Positions 6,772 to 14,926 of a stretch of DNA of 41,682 nucleotides are shown piece after piece (the stretch's first letter is position 1; the number at the start of each line of letters is the position of its first letter). The stretch lies in the NCBI GenBank assembly GCA_964497615.1, contig CAZCEC010000058.1:1-41682 (forward strand). The letters run 5' to 3'. The translations under genes and the position numbers were made by a program. A model generated the notes under the pieces. That model was not told the origin of the DNA. It saw nothing but the letters and a program-made list of their open reading frames with translations, and searched no databases. The DNA comes from CAZCEC01 sp964497615. GTDB lineage: Bacteria > Chloroflexota > Anaerolineae > Anaerolineales > UBA6663.

Positions 6772-9420
6772 ATGCAAGTCACACATTTGACGACCGAATA
6801 CCTGGAGAACCCGCTGGGGCTGGATGTGGCGCACCCGCGCCTGAGCTGGCGGCTGGCCACGCCTGAGCGCGGCGCGCGGCAGATGGCCTACCAGGTGCGG
6901 GCGGCCACCAGCCTGGATGCGCTGGCAGCGGGCGGCGACCTGTGGGACAGCGGGCGCGTGGACTCCGACCAATCGGTGCTGGTGGAGTATGCGGGCGCCG
7001 CGCTGAAGACCGGCCAGCGCGTGCACTGGCAGGTGCGGGTTTGGGACGGCGCGGGCCAGGCCACCGAATGGAGCGCGCCAGCCTGGTGGGAGATGGGACT
7101 GCTCCAGGCCGGCGACTGGTCGGCGCAATGGATTTCGCCGGGCGCGCCTGCCAGCGGCCCTGCGCCCAGCCCGCTGCTGCGCGGGACGTTCGACGTGGAC
7201 GGGACCGTCGTCTCGGCGCGGGCATACGTGACGGCGCTGGGGCTGTACGAACTGGAGATCAACGGCCGGCGCGTGGGCGACTGGCTCTTTACGCCGGGGT
7301 GGACCAGCTACAACCAGCGGGTGCAGTACCAGACCTACGACATCACCCCCCTGCTCCGGCCGGGGCGCAACGCGGCCGGCGCGGTGCTGGGGGATGGGTG
7401 GTTCCGCGGGCGCATGGGGTGGTTCGCGGACAAGGACCGGCACGTCTATGGCGGGCAGGTGGCGCTGCGGGCGCAAATCGTCGTCACCTATGCCGATGGG
7501 CGAGTGCAGGTGTGGGGCACGGACGGCAGTTGGAAGACTGCCACCGGACCGATCCTTAGCTCGGAAATCTACGACGGCGAGGCCTATGACGCGCGGCTGG
7601 AGCGACCCGGCTGGAGCACCGCCGATTACGACGACGCGGGTTGGGCGGCGGTGGGGGTGCTGGCCGAGGAGCGCCGCAACCTGGTGGCGCAAGTGGGCGT
7701 GCCGGTGCGGCGCATCAACGAACTGAAGTCCATCGGCGTCATCCGCACCCCCGCGGGCGAAACGGTGCTGGACTTTGGGCAGAACCTGGTGGGCTGGGTG
7801 CGGATGCGCGTAAGCGGCGAAGCCGGCGTCACCGTCACCCTGCGCCACGCGGAAGTGCTGGACGCGGACGGCAATTTCTACACACTCAACCTGCGCACGG
7901 CCAAACAGACGAATCGCTACACCCTCAAGGGCGAGGGCGAGGAAGTCTTCGAACCACGTTTCACGTTTCAGGGCTTCCGCTATGTGGCGGTCGAAGGCTA
8001 TCCGGGCGAGGTGACGCCGGAGGCCTTTACGGGCGTCGTCATCCACTCGGACATGACGCCCACGGGCGAGTTCGAGTGCTCCGACCCGCTCATCAACCAG
8101 CTTCAACACAACATTGTCTGGGGGCAGAAGGGCAACTACCTGGACGTGCCCACCGACTGCCCGCAGCGCGACGAGCGCCTGGGCTGGACCGGCGACGCGC
8201 AAGCCTTTGGGCGCACGGCGGCGTTCAACTTTCGCGTGGCGGGCTTTATGACCAAATGGCTGCGCGACGTGGCCGCCGACCAGGGCGAGGACGGCAAGGT
8301 GCCGTGGGTCGTGCCGGACGTGCTGCGCCAGGGCGGCTCCACGGGTTGGGGCGACGCGGCGACGATTGTGCCGTGGACGATGTACCTGTGCTACGGGGAC
8401 GGGCGCGTGCTGGAAGAGCAGTTCGAGAGCATGTGGGCGTGGGTGGATTATGGACGGGCGCAGGCGGGCGACGACCTGATCTGGGATGGCGGTTTTCACT
8501 TCGGCGACTGGCTGGCGGTGAAGGGGCAGGACGCCAACATTCCCAACCCGGTGACCAACATCAGCCTGCTCTCCACGGCGTTCTTCGCCCACTCCACGCA
8601 TCTGACGGCCCAGGCGGCGCGCGTGCTGGGCAAACTGGACGAGGCGGCCAGGTATGACCAGTTGTTTGAGGATGTCAAGGCCGCGTTCAACCGTGAGTTC
8701 GTCACGCCCAATGGGCGCATTGGCCCCGACACGCAGACGGCCTACGTGCTGGCGCTGCAATTTGACCTGCTGCCGGACGAATTGCGGCCGCAGGCGGCGC
8801 GCCGGCTGGCCGAGGACGTGCGGCGGCGCGACAACCACCTGACCACGGGGTTCCTGGGCGCGTCGCACCTGCCCCACGCGCTGAGCGAGAACGGCTACCT
8901 GGACGAGGCCTATGCCCTGCTGCACCAGGAGACATACCCCTCCTGGCTGTACCCCGTCACCAAGGGCGCGACGACGATCTGGGAGCGTTGGGATGGCTTG
9001 CAGCCGGACGGCAAGTTTCAGGACGTGGGGATGAACTCGTTCAACCACTACGCCTATGGCGCGATCGGGGATTGGCTGTATCGCGTGGTGGCGGGGATCA
9101 ATCCCGCTGCGCCAGGCTATAAGCGCATTCTCATCCGGCCGCGGCCCGGCGGCAGCCTGACGTGGGCGCGGGCGTGGCACGAGTCACTGTTTGGAAGGAT
9201 TGAGAGCGCGTGGCGGCTGAGGGCGGGACGCTTTGAGTTGGAGGTGACGATCCCGCCGAATACGGAGGGGGAGGTGCATCTGCCGGCGGCGGGCGCGGCA
9301 GCGGTGACGGAGGGCGGCAAGGCGCTTAGCGAGGCGGCGGGGGTGCGGGCGGTGCGCGAGGAAGGGGGCGAGGTGGTGGTGGAGGTGGGAGCGGGAGTGT
9401 ATGAGTTCCTATGCGCGTGA
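6772..9420 (+). CDS. Alpha-L-rhamnosidase, glycoside hydrolase family 78
   Basis: Removes terminal alpha-L-rhamnose from plant glycosides or polysaccharides. The 882 residues follow the GH78 plan: N-terminal beta domains beginning TTEYLENPLGLD and LSWRL, a domain with the rhamnosidase N module (LGLYELEINGRRVGD, PGWTSYNQRVQYQTYD), then the (alpha/alpha)6 barrel. The catalytic motif DCPQRDERLGWTGDAQ is intact with D467 and E468 (E468 the likely general acid) and TTIWERWDG holds the likely base E738. NHYAYGAIGDWLYR and a C-terminal beta domain complete it. No signal peptide is visible, so a cytoplasmic enzyme acting on imported oligosaccharides is likely. Repeat copy 3 begins 4 bp after the stop. 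Confidence 0.95.
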   Translation: MQVTHLTTEYLENPLGLDVAHPRLSWRLATPERGARQMAYQVRAATSLDALAAGGDLWDSGRVDSDQSVLVEYAGAALKTGQRVHWQVRVWDGAGQATEWSAPAWWEMGLLQAGDWSAQWISPGAPASGPAPSPLLRGTFDVDGTVVSARAYVTALGLYELEINGRRVGDWLFTPGWTSYNQRVQYQTYDITPLLRPGRNAAGAVLGDGWFRGRMGWFADKDRHVYGGQVALRAQIVVTYADGRVQVWGTDGSWKTATGPILSSEIYDGEAYDARLERPGWSTADYDDAGWAAVGVLAEERRNLVAQVGVPVRRINELKSIGVIRTPAGETVLDFGQNLVGWVRMRVSGEAGVTVTLRHAEVLDADGNFYTLNLRTAKQTNRYTLKGEGEEVFEPRFTFQGFRYVAVEGYPGEVTPEAFTGVVIHSDMTPTGEFECSDPLINQLQHNIVWGQKGNYLDVPTDCPQRDERLGWTGDAQAFGRTAAFNFRVAGFMTKWLRDVAADQGEDGKVPWVVPDVLRQGGSTGWGDAATIVPWTMYLCYGDGRVLEEQFESMWAWVDYGRAQAGDDLIWDGGFHFGDWLAVKGQDANIPNPVTNISLLSTAFFAHSTHLTAQAARVLGKLDEAARYDQLFEDVKAAFNREFVTPNGRIGPDTQTAYVLALQFDLLPDELRPQAARRLAEDVRRRDNHLTTGFLGASHLPHALSENGYLDEAYALLHQETYPSWLYPVTKGATTIWERWDGLQPDGKFQDVGMNSFNHYAYGAIGDWLYRVVAGINPAAPGYKRILIRPRPGGSLTWARAWHESLFGRIESAWRLRAGRFELEVTIPPNTEGEVHLPAAGAAAVTEGGKALSEAAGVRAVREEGGEVVVEVGAGVYEFLCA

Positions 9421-9424
9421 TTGG

Positions 9425-9487
9425 GCCGGCGAATAGAATTCGCGCCTGGAGGCCTGCGGCCGCCGCGTCCCTCTTCAGGGACGCGGG
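9425..9487 (+). repeat. Dispersed structured repeat, copy 3 of 5
   Basis: Begins 4 bp after the rhamnosidase stop codon in the same orientation. Apical stem GCGTCCCT/AGGGACGC with loop CTTC: relative to copies 1 and 2, two adjacent base pairs have changed on both sides of the stem. Confidence 0.9.
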
Positions 9488-9508
9488 AAGTTATCGCAAG
9501 GATTGAGC

Positions 9509-9658
9509 ATGTCTGCCGCACCCCCCAATGACCCCATTGCGTACGCTGCTTGGCTCGATGACCTCGAACGCCAATGGCAAGCCGGATTGTGCCCTGCTCA
9601 TCAAGGAGCAGCGGCGATTCTGTTGAACTCACACGGCGAACTGATGTGGGGGCCGTAA
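9509..9658 (+). CDS. Possible 49-residue small protein
   Basis: ATG 9509 is preceded by AAGGATT and opens a frame of 49 codons ending in TAA. The product is acidic near its centre (AWLDDLERQWQAG) and has one CPAHQ motif. Composition is ordinary for a protein and unlike a repeat translation. I see no family resemblance, no neighbour in the same direction besides the rhamnosidase, and no clear promoter; it may be a gene remnant or chance frame. Confidence 0.35.
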   Translation: MSAAPPNDPIAYAAWLDDLERQWQAGLCPAHQGAAAILLNSHGELMWGP

Positions 9659-9713
9659 ACAGAACGACGACCGGACGACGAGATCGCCCGGCCGCCGCAG
9701 AGTGGGTTCTGGT

Positions 9714-10214
9714 TTAGGCCTTGTAGGTCTGCCGGGCTTCGCCCAGCAGGTCATTCACTTCCTGGGCCGCCTGGGCGGCCGTAATGCCGTCGGCGGCGGC
9801 CCATTCTTCACACAAGGCGGTCGAACTCCGGCGCAGGGCAGCCAAGTCCGAGTCGTTGAGTGTCTTGTGCCAGGCGCGCCCGCTCAAGTCGCGCACCACT
9901 TCGCACGCGGCCTGGAGCGAACCGCTCTTGAGCCGGTCGCGGACTTCCGACTGGCGTTGGCGCGAGTCGGCGTTGAGGTCCACCGGTTGACCCCGCAGGA
10001 CCATGCGCAGCGGGCCAAGCTCGTCCGGGCGCGTCAGCCGGCGCAGGCCTGCTTCGGCGCTGTCCTCGACCGATACCCACACGGTGCTCCGGTCGCCGTG
10101 AACCTCATAGTACAGGCGCTCCTCCGCCTCGGCGAAAATCCGAGTGACCAGGCCGACCACCCGGCCCACGCCCAAAGCGGGATAGACCACGCGCTCATTC
10201 ACTTGGAAGTTCAT
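9714..10214 (-). CDS. CarD/CdnL-family RNA polymerase-binding regulator
   Basis: A 166-residue protein beginning MNFQVNERVVYPALGVGRVVGLV, the Tudor-like RNA polymerase beta-lobe-binding module of CarD/CdnL/TRCF, followed by a helical DNA-binding half (ADSRQRQSEVRDRLKSGSL...WHKTLNDSDLAALRRSSTALCEEWAAADGITAAQAAQEV). CarD stabilises the open promoter complex, especially at rRNA promoters. Length is in the family range. GGAGG lies 5 bp before ATG 10214. It is 45 bp downstream of the RRM gene on the same strand, so both may share a stress- or growth-linked transcript. Confidence 0.9.
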   Translation of the reverse strand: MNFQVNERVVYPALGVGRVVGLVTRIFAEAEERLYYEVHGDRSTVWVSVEDSAEAGLRRLTRPDELGPLRMVLRGQPVDLNADSRQRQSEVRDRLKSGSLQAACEVVRDLSGRAWHKTLNDSDLAALRRSSTALCEEWAAADGITAAQAAQEVNDLLGEARQTYKA

Positions 10215-10259
10215 GGCAGCCTCCGGGACGAAGTCAGGCGGCGAAGCCCAACGGGCAGA

Positions 10260-10568
10260 TTAGTAGCGGCGGCCGCTGCCGCGCGCCATGCCGCCCCGGT
10301 TGCCGAACCCGGAGCGCTCCTCGCGCGGCTTGGCGGTGTTGACCGTCAGGGCGCGCTCCTGGAGGGGTTGGCCGTTAAACATGCGCGTGGCGTTTTCGGC
10401 CTCCGCCTGAGTGGCCATGGTGACGAAGGCAAACCCCTTCGACTGGCCGCTGTCGCGGTCCTTGATCAGATCGCAGGCGCTGACGGTGCCGGCCTGAGCA
10501 AACAACTCGCGGAGATCGGCTTCGGTGGTCGAATAGGCCAGGTTGCCCACGTACAACTTCTCGTTCAT
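10260..10568 (-). CDS. RRM-type RNA-binding protein
   Basis: A 102-residue single RNA recognition motif protein. RNP2 is LYVGNL and RNP1 is KGFAFVTM, separated as usual by a TTEADLRELFAQAG helix; the tail is Gly/Arg-rich (SGFGNRGGMARGSGRRY). Such proteins in cyanobacteria and Chloroflexota are often cold-induced and bind single-stranded RNA. ATG 10568 (MNEKLYVGNL) is chosen over an upstream start because AAGGAG stands 8 bp before it. A 10-bp hairpin lies in the leader (10605-10638). Confidence 0.92.
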   Translation of the reverse strand: MNEKLYVGNLAYSTTEADLRELFAQAGTVSACDLIKDRDSGQSKGFAFVTMATQAEAENATRMFNGQPLQERALTVNTAKPREERSGFGNRGGMARGSGRRY

Positions 10569-10604
10569 GTACAGACTCCTTGGATAGGGCCTCACTGAAA
10601 GAAG

Positions 10605-10638
10605 ACGGCCGCCACCCCATAAAGGGATTGGCGGCCGT
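10605..10638 (-). promoter_or_regulatory. Leader hairpin of the RRM gene
   Basis: Perfect 10-bp stem ACGGCCGCCA/TGGCGGCCGT with a 14-nt loop that could close further (CCC/GGG). It lies in the inferred 5' untranslated region, 37 nt before the RRM start codon. A leader hairpin fits the autoregulation or cold-response seen for some RRM genes, but this is inference. Confidence 0.5.
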
Positions 10639-10669
10639 TGGGTCGCAAAGCCGATTAGTTGACTTAGCT

Positions 10670-10678
10670 AGTATACCA
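10670..10678 (-). promoter_or_regulatory. Possible extended -10 promoter of the RRM-CarD pair
   Basis: On the minus strand TGGTATACT reads as TGn plus TATACT (one mismatch to TATAAT). No good -35 is seen 16-18 bp upstream. Transcription would begin near 10663, giving a leader of about 95 nt that includes the hairpin at 10605. Confidence 0.4.
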
Positions 10679-10687
10679 CAGTTGGGT

Positions 10688-12112
10688 TCAGCCGCTGCGC
10701 CGGATGGCGACGAGTTGAATGTTGGTCATATCTTCCATCGCAAAGCGCACGCCCTCGCGGCCCAGCCCGCTGCGGCGGTTGCCGCCGTAGGGCATGTGGT
10801 CGGCACGGAAGTTGGGGGTGTCGTTGATGATGACGCCGCCGAAGTTCAGGCGCTGGACGGCCCGCAGCACCCGGTCGATGTCGCGGGTGAAGACGCCCAC
10901 CTGCAGGCCGAACTCGGTGGCATTGGCCTGCTCCAGCGCGCTCTCGAAGTCGTCGTAGGGCAGGACGGAGGCGACGGGCGCAAACACCTCGTCGGCCACC
11001 ACCTTCATCTCAGGCTGCACATTGGCGAGGACGGTGGGCCAGTAGACCGCGCCCTCGCGCTTGCCGCCGGTGAGCACCTGCGCCCCGCCGCTCTGGGCCT
11101 CCTGCACCCAGCCTTCGATGCGCTCGGCTTCCTTCAGGTCAATCATCGGCCCCACGTCCACGCGTTCGTCCAGGGGGTCGCCCACCACCATCGCCTCGCT
11201 GGCCTGCACCAGCTTTTCCGCGAAGGGGGCATAGATGCCCTGCTGAGAGTAGATGCGCTGGACGGAGATGCACACCTGCCCGGAGTTGTAGAACGCGCCC
11301 AGCGCGGCGCGCTTCGCCACCAGGTCCAGGTCCGCGTCCGGGGCAATGATGACGGGCGAGGTGTTGCCGAGTTCCAGGGTGACCTTTTTGATGCCCGCGA
11401 CGGCCAGGATGTGCTCACCCACGGGCGGGCTGCCGGTGAAGGTGACCTTGGCGACGCGCGGGTCGGTGACGAGCCACTCGCCCACGGTGCCGCCGGAGCC
11501 GGCGACCAGGTTGAGCGCGCCAGGGGGAAGGCCGGCGTCGGCCAGGATCTGGCACAGCAGGACGGCGGTGAGGGGGGTGGTGCTGGCAGGCTTGAGCACG
11601 ACGGTGTTGCCGGCGGCCAGGGCCGGTGCGACTTTGTGAGCCACGAGGTTGAGCGGAAAGTTGAACGGGGCGATGGCGGCGATGACGCCGACCGGCCGCC
11701 GGAGCCAGAAGCCGAAGTAGCCTTCACCGTTGGGCACCGCATCCAGGGGCAGGGTTTCGCCGTGCAGGCGCTTGGCTTCTTCGGCGGCGATGGTGAAGGT
11801 GCCTTGGCCGCGCTCGACCTCAACCCGGGCAAACTTGAGAGCCTTGCCGGCCTCGAGGGCGATGGTGCGGGCCAGCTCTTCGCGCCGCTCGTGCATGAGG
11901 GCGGCGGCGCGCAAGAGGATGGCGCTGCGCTGGTGAGCCGGCATCTCGGCCATCAGCGGGGCGGCGCGGGCAGCGGCGGCGATGGCGGCGTCCACGTCTT
12001 CGCGGCGGGCGGTGGGCACGGTGCCAATGACGGCGCCGGTGTACTTGTTGGTCACAGCCAGGGGCGCACCGCCGCTTACCCACTGGCCGTCGATGAGGAG
12101 TTTATGTTCCAT
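10688..12112 (-). CDS. NAD(P)-dependent aldehyde dehydrogenase
   Basis: Oxidises an aldehyde to an acid with NAD or NADP. The 474 residues show the full ALDH signature: N151 in APFNFPLN, the cofactor loop FTGSPPVGEH, E247 in LELGN and the nucleophile C281 in NSGQVCISVQR. The closest motif style is that of lactaldehyde or semialdehyde dehydrogenases, but the substrate cannot be told. ATG 12112 is chosen because EHKLLIDGQW is the family's usual opening; AAGGAA lies about 10 bp upstream. The gene is divergent from the Phd/VapC operon, 126 bp apart. Confidence 0.93.
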   Translation of the reverse strand: MEHKLLIDGQWVSGGAPLAVTNKYTGAVIGTVPTARREDVDAAIAAAARAAPLMAEMPAHQRSAILLRAAALMHERREELARTIALEAGKALKFARVEVERGQGTFTIAAEEAKRLHGETLPLDAVPNGEGYFGFWLRRPVGVIAAIAPFNFPLNLVAHKVAPALAAGNTVVLKPASTTPLTAVLLCQILADAGLPPGALNLVAGSGGTVGEWLVTDPRVAKVTFTGSPPVGEHILAVAGIKKVTLELGNTSPVIIAPDADLDLVAKRAALGAFYNSGQVCISVQRIYSQQGIYAPFAEKLVQASEAMVVGDPLDERVDVGPMIDLKEAERIEGWVQEAQSGGAQVLTGGKREGAVYWPTVLANVQPEMKVVADEVFAPVASVLPYDDFESALEQANATEFGLQVGVFTRDIDRVLRAVQRLNFGGVIINDTPNFRADHMPYGGNRRSGLGREGVRFAMEDMTNIQLVAIRRSG

Positions 12113-12174
12113 GGGTTGAAGTTCCTTAGGGGGTATTGTAGCGAATAACCTGGAAATGTCCTGGGATGAAGTAG

Positions 12175-12213
12175 TTGATTTTGTAGCCACATCCAATATA
12201 ATGTAGACACATC
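12175..12213 (+). promoter_or_regulatory. Promoter and direct-repeat operator of the Phd/VapC operon
   Basis: TTGATT (12175-12180), 16 bp, TATAAT (12197-12202), the latter a perfect -10. Two 12-bp direct repeats, TGTAGCCACATC (12182-12193) and TGTAGACACATC (12202-12213), flank the -10 box and are spaced exactly 20 bp start to start. They are the likely operator for antitoxin autorepression, as known for Phd/VapB families. Confidence 0.75.
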
Positions 12214-12238
12214 GGTATTAGTCGGGAGAACCACGCCC

Positions 12239-12526
12239 ATGGTAGAGCAGACCGTCGGCATTCGGGAACTAAAGTCGCGCTTGAGCGAGTACTTGCGCGC
12301 CGTCAAGGCGGGCCAAACCATTATCATCACCGAGCATGGCAAGCCGGTCGGCCGCATCGTGCCGCCTGAACAGGCGCCCGAGCCGTCGGTCGAGGAAGAG
12401 ATGCACGCCATGGTGAAGGCCGGGTTGGCTGAATGGGACGGCCAGAAACTCGGCCCGCCAAAGGCCACTGCGCGCGTGAAGGACGGCCACTCGGTGGCTC
12501 AAATCATCATTGATGACCGAACATGA
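12239..12526 (+). CDS. Phd/YefM-family antitoxin
   Basis: A 95-residue antitoxin. The first 50 residues (VGIRELKSRLSEYLRAVKAGQTIIITEHGKPVGRIVP) are the Phd/YefM DNA-binding fold; the C-terminal part (PSVEEEMHAMVKAGLAEWDGQKL...IIIDDRT) would occupy the toxin. It overlaps the PIN gene at ATGA (12523-12526), so translation is coupled. A strong -10 and a direct repeat upstream point to autoregulation. Confidence 0.92.
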   Translation: MVEQTVGIRELKSRLSEYLRAVKAGQTIIITEHGKPVGRIVPPEQAPEPSVEEEMHAMVKAGLAEWDGQKLGPPKATARVKDGHSVAQIIIDDRT

Positions 12527-12963
12527 AGCTGTATGTTGACGCCAGCGCTCTAGCCAAACGCTACTTGCCAAACGAGGTTGGAGCGACCGAGGTCACGCGC
12601 CTGATCGCCGACGCAGAACAATTCGGAACGGCGCTTATCAGCCGGGCCGAGGTGTCGGCGGCCCTGGCGAAGGCTGTGCGCATGAAGTGGGTCTCGGCTG
12701 AGGAAGGGCGAGACGTTCTCGCTGCCTTTCGCGCTGACTGGACGTCAATCTTCAGGCTCAACCTGCGTGAGGTCACCGTCCAGCGGGCCGATGAACTCGC
12801 CTGGCAGTATGGTTTGCGCGGCTATGATGCGGTGCATTTGGCGAGTGCCCTGATCTGGCAAGAGGCGCGCAACCGTCCGGTCACATTGGCCACCTATGAC
12901 GAAGCCTTGTGGCAAGCCGCCGCGCAGGCCGGGCTGCGGGCCTGGCCCGAACAACTGCCATAG
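12523..12963 (+). CDS. PIN-domain ribonuclease toxin (VapC-like)
   Basis: A 146-residue PIN protein with D6 in LYVDASALAKRYLP, Glu in LISRAEVSAALAKA, Asp in LRGYDAVHLASAL and Asp in LATYDEALWQAA, the four acidic residues expected at the metal site. The VDASALAKRY opening and GYDAVHLASAL motif are typical of the VapC group that pairs with Phd-type antitoxins. It likely cleaves tRNA or rRNA. Partner is the preceding gene. This is the second PIN toxin in the window and is of a different subtype from the one at 5424. Confidence 0.93.
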   Translation: MKLYVDASALAKRYLPNEVGATEVTRLIADAEQFGTALISRAEVSAALAKAVRMKWVSAEEGRDVLAAFRADWTSIFRLNLREVTVQRADELAWQYGLRGYDAVHLASALIWQEARNRPVTLATYDEALWQAAAQAGLRAWPEQLP

Positions 12964-13026
12964 GCGGCAGGCAGCCACTGTCCGCCCGCGCCATCCGGCG
13001 GTTGGGGAACGCCCAGCGCAATCCGT

Positions 13027-13032
13027 TATAAT
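13027..13032 (+). promoter_or_regulatory. -10 box before the oligopeptidase gene
   Basis: Perfect TATAAT 67 bp before the ATG. The best -35 is TTGGGG at 13002 with a 19-bp spacer, which is weak, so the promoter is only likely. Confidence 0.4.
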
Positions 13033-13099
13033 GCCTCCCGCCAGCGCGTGACACCTGACACGCGACCCTTGACACGCCGCATTCCTCACAGGAGCCCCT

Positions 13100-14905
13100 A
13101 TGCCCGCTTCCCCCCTTCCCCCGCGCAGCGCCCTCGACCCCGCCCGCACCTGGAACGCCGAAAGCGTCTTTCCCACCGTGGCGGCCTGGGAGGCGGGAGC
13201 GCAGGCTGTGCCCGCCGCGATCAAGGACCTGGCCCAGTACCAGGGCCGGCTGGCCGAAGGCCCGGCCGTCGTCGCCGATGCCTTTGAGGCGCTGGAGGCC
13301 GCCCTGGCCCGGGTGAGCAAGCTGTTCAGCTACTCGGCGATGGAGCACAACGTGGACACCACCGACCAGGCCGCCGCGCGCCGCTTTGGGCAGGCGCAGG
13401 GGTTGTTCGGGCAGACGCTGGGGGCCATCGGCTACCTGGACCCGGAACTGCTGGCGATTGGGCGTGACACGCTGAACGAGTGGATGCAAGCCGAGCCGCG
13501 CCTGGCGATCCTGGCGCAGTACGTTGACAACCTGTTCCGCCGGCAGAAGCACGTGCGCTCGTCCGAGGTGGAGCAACTGCTGGGCATGCTGGCCGACCCG
13601 TTCGGCGGGGCCAGCAACACCGCCAACTTCCTCACCAGCGCCGACCTGACCTACCGCCCGGCCCGCGCCGCCGACGGCACCGAGATCCCCATGAGCCAGG
13701 CGGCCTACGACAGCGCCCGCACCAGCCCGGACCGCGAGGCGCGCCGCACCGCCTGGGAGAGCTTCACCAACGGGCATCTGGCCTTCAAGAACACGCTGGC
13801 CAGCAACCTGTCCACCTCCATCAAGCAGAACGTGTTTATGAACCGGGCGCGCGGGTACGAATCCACCCTGGCCGGCTCGCTGTTCGAGAACAACGTCCCG
13901 GTGGAGGTCTTCCACAACCTGATCAACACCTTCCAGAAGAACGTGCCCACCTGGCACCGCTACTGGGCGCTGCGCCGCAAGGCCCTGGGCGTGGACACCC
14001 TGCACCCCTACGACATCTGGGCGCCGCTGGCAAGCAGCCAGCCGAAGGTGCCCTACGCGCAGGCGGTGGATTGGATCTGCGAGGGGCTGCGGCCCTTGGG
14101 TGACGAGTACGTGAGGGCGGTGCGGCGGGGCTGCCTGGACGACCGCTGGGTGGATGTGTACCCGAACCAGGGCAAGACCGACGGCGCGTTCTCCGACGGC
14201 ACGCAGGGCACGTTCCCCTTTATCTTGATGAGCTACAACGACACGGTGTTCAGCCTGAGCACCCTGGCCCACGAGCTGGGCCACTCGATGCACTCGCTGC
14301 TCACCTGGCAGAACCAGCCCTTCATCTACAGCAACTACTCGCTGTTCGTGGCCGAGGTGGCTTCGAACTTCAACCAGGCGCTGGTGCGCGCCTACCTGCT
14401 GGACCACAACCCCGACCGCGACTTCCAGATCAGCCTGATCGAAGAAGCCATGGCGAACTTCCACCGCTACTTCTTCGTCATGCCCACGCTGGCGCGTTTC
14501 GAGCTGGAGACGCACCAGCGCGTGGAGCGCGGGCAGGGCCTCACCGCCAGCGACCTGAGCAGCCTGATGGCCGACCTGTTCAGCGAGGGCTACGGCGCCG
14601 AGATGCAGGTGGACCGCGACCGGGTGGGCATCACCTGGGCCATGTTCGGCCACCTGTACGCTGATTACTATGTGTACCAGTACGCCACCGGCATCTCCGG
14701 GGCCAATGCGCTCGCCCGCCGCATCGTCTCCGGCGACCAGGCCGCCGCGGACAACTATCTGAAATTTCTCAAGGCTGGCGGCTCGGTCTATCCCCTGGAC
14801 GCCCTCAAGATCGCGGGCGTGGACCTGACGACCCCCGAGCCGGTGGAGGAAGCCTTTGCCGTCCTCACCAGCATCGTGGATCGGCTGGAAGCGCTCATTG
14901 CGTAA
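13100..14905 (+). CDS. pepF: Oligoendopeptidase F-like M3 family zinc metallopeptidase
   Basis: Cuts oligopeptides inside the cell. The 601 residues are of family length. The zinc site is AHELGHSMH (H391, E392, H395) with the third ligand E419 in LFVAEVASNFNQ. An N-terminal all-helical lid (RTWNAESVFPTVAAWEAG...) and the C-terminal AMFGHLYADYYVYQYATGIS motif of PepF are intact. AGGAGCCCC precedes ATG 13100. The luciferase-like gene follows after 21 bp, so they may be co-transcribed. Confidence 0.93.
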   Translation: MPASPLPPRSALDPARTWNAESVFPTVAAWEAGAQAVPAAIKDLAQYQGRLAEGPAVVADAFEALEAALARVSKLFSYSAMEHNVDTTDQAAARRFGQAQGLFGQTLGAIGYLDPELLAIGRDTLNEWMQAEPRLAILAQYVDNLFRRQKHVRSSEVEQLLGMLADPFGGASNTANFLTSADLTYRPARAADGTEIPMSQAAYDSARTSPDREARRTAWESFTNGHLAFKNTLASNLSTSIKQNVFMNRARGYESTLAGSLFENNVPVEVFHNLINTFQKNVPTWHRYWALRRKALGVDTLHPYDIWAPLASSQPKVPYAQAVDWICEGLRPLGDEYVRAVRRGCLDDRWVDVYPNQGKTDGAFSDGTQGTFPFILMSYNDTVFSLSTLAHELGHSMHSLLTWQNQPFIYSNYSLFVAEVASNFNQALVRAYLLDHNPDRDFQISLIEEAMANFHRYFFVMPTLARFELETHQRVERGQGLTASDLSSLMADLFSEGYGAEMQVDRDRVGITWAMFGHLYADYYVYQYATGISGANALARRIVSGDQAAADNYLKFLKAGGSVYPLDALKIAGVDLTTPEPVEEAFAVLTSIVDRLEALIA

Positions 14906-14926
14906 GCGGCGCACCGCGAGCCTGAA

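Noticed and set aside
6079..9180. 1033-codon minus-strand frame opposite MOSC and rhamnosidase genes
   Set aside because: Antisense shadow of well-supported genes; long open frames on the other strand are expected at this GC content.
10580..12148. 522-codon plus-strand frame over the aldehyde dehydrogenase
   Set aside because: Antisense of a gene with full ALDH catalytic residues; sequence rich in Gly/Ala/His/Val without motif.
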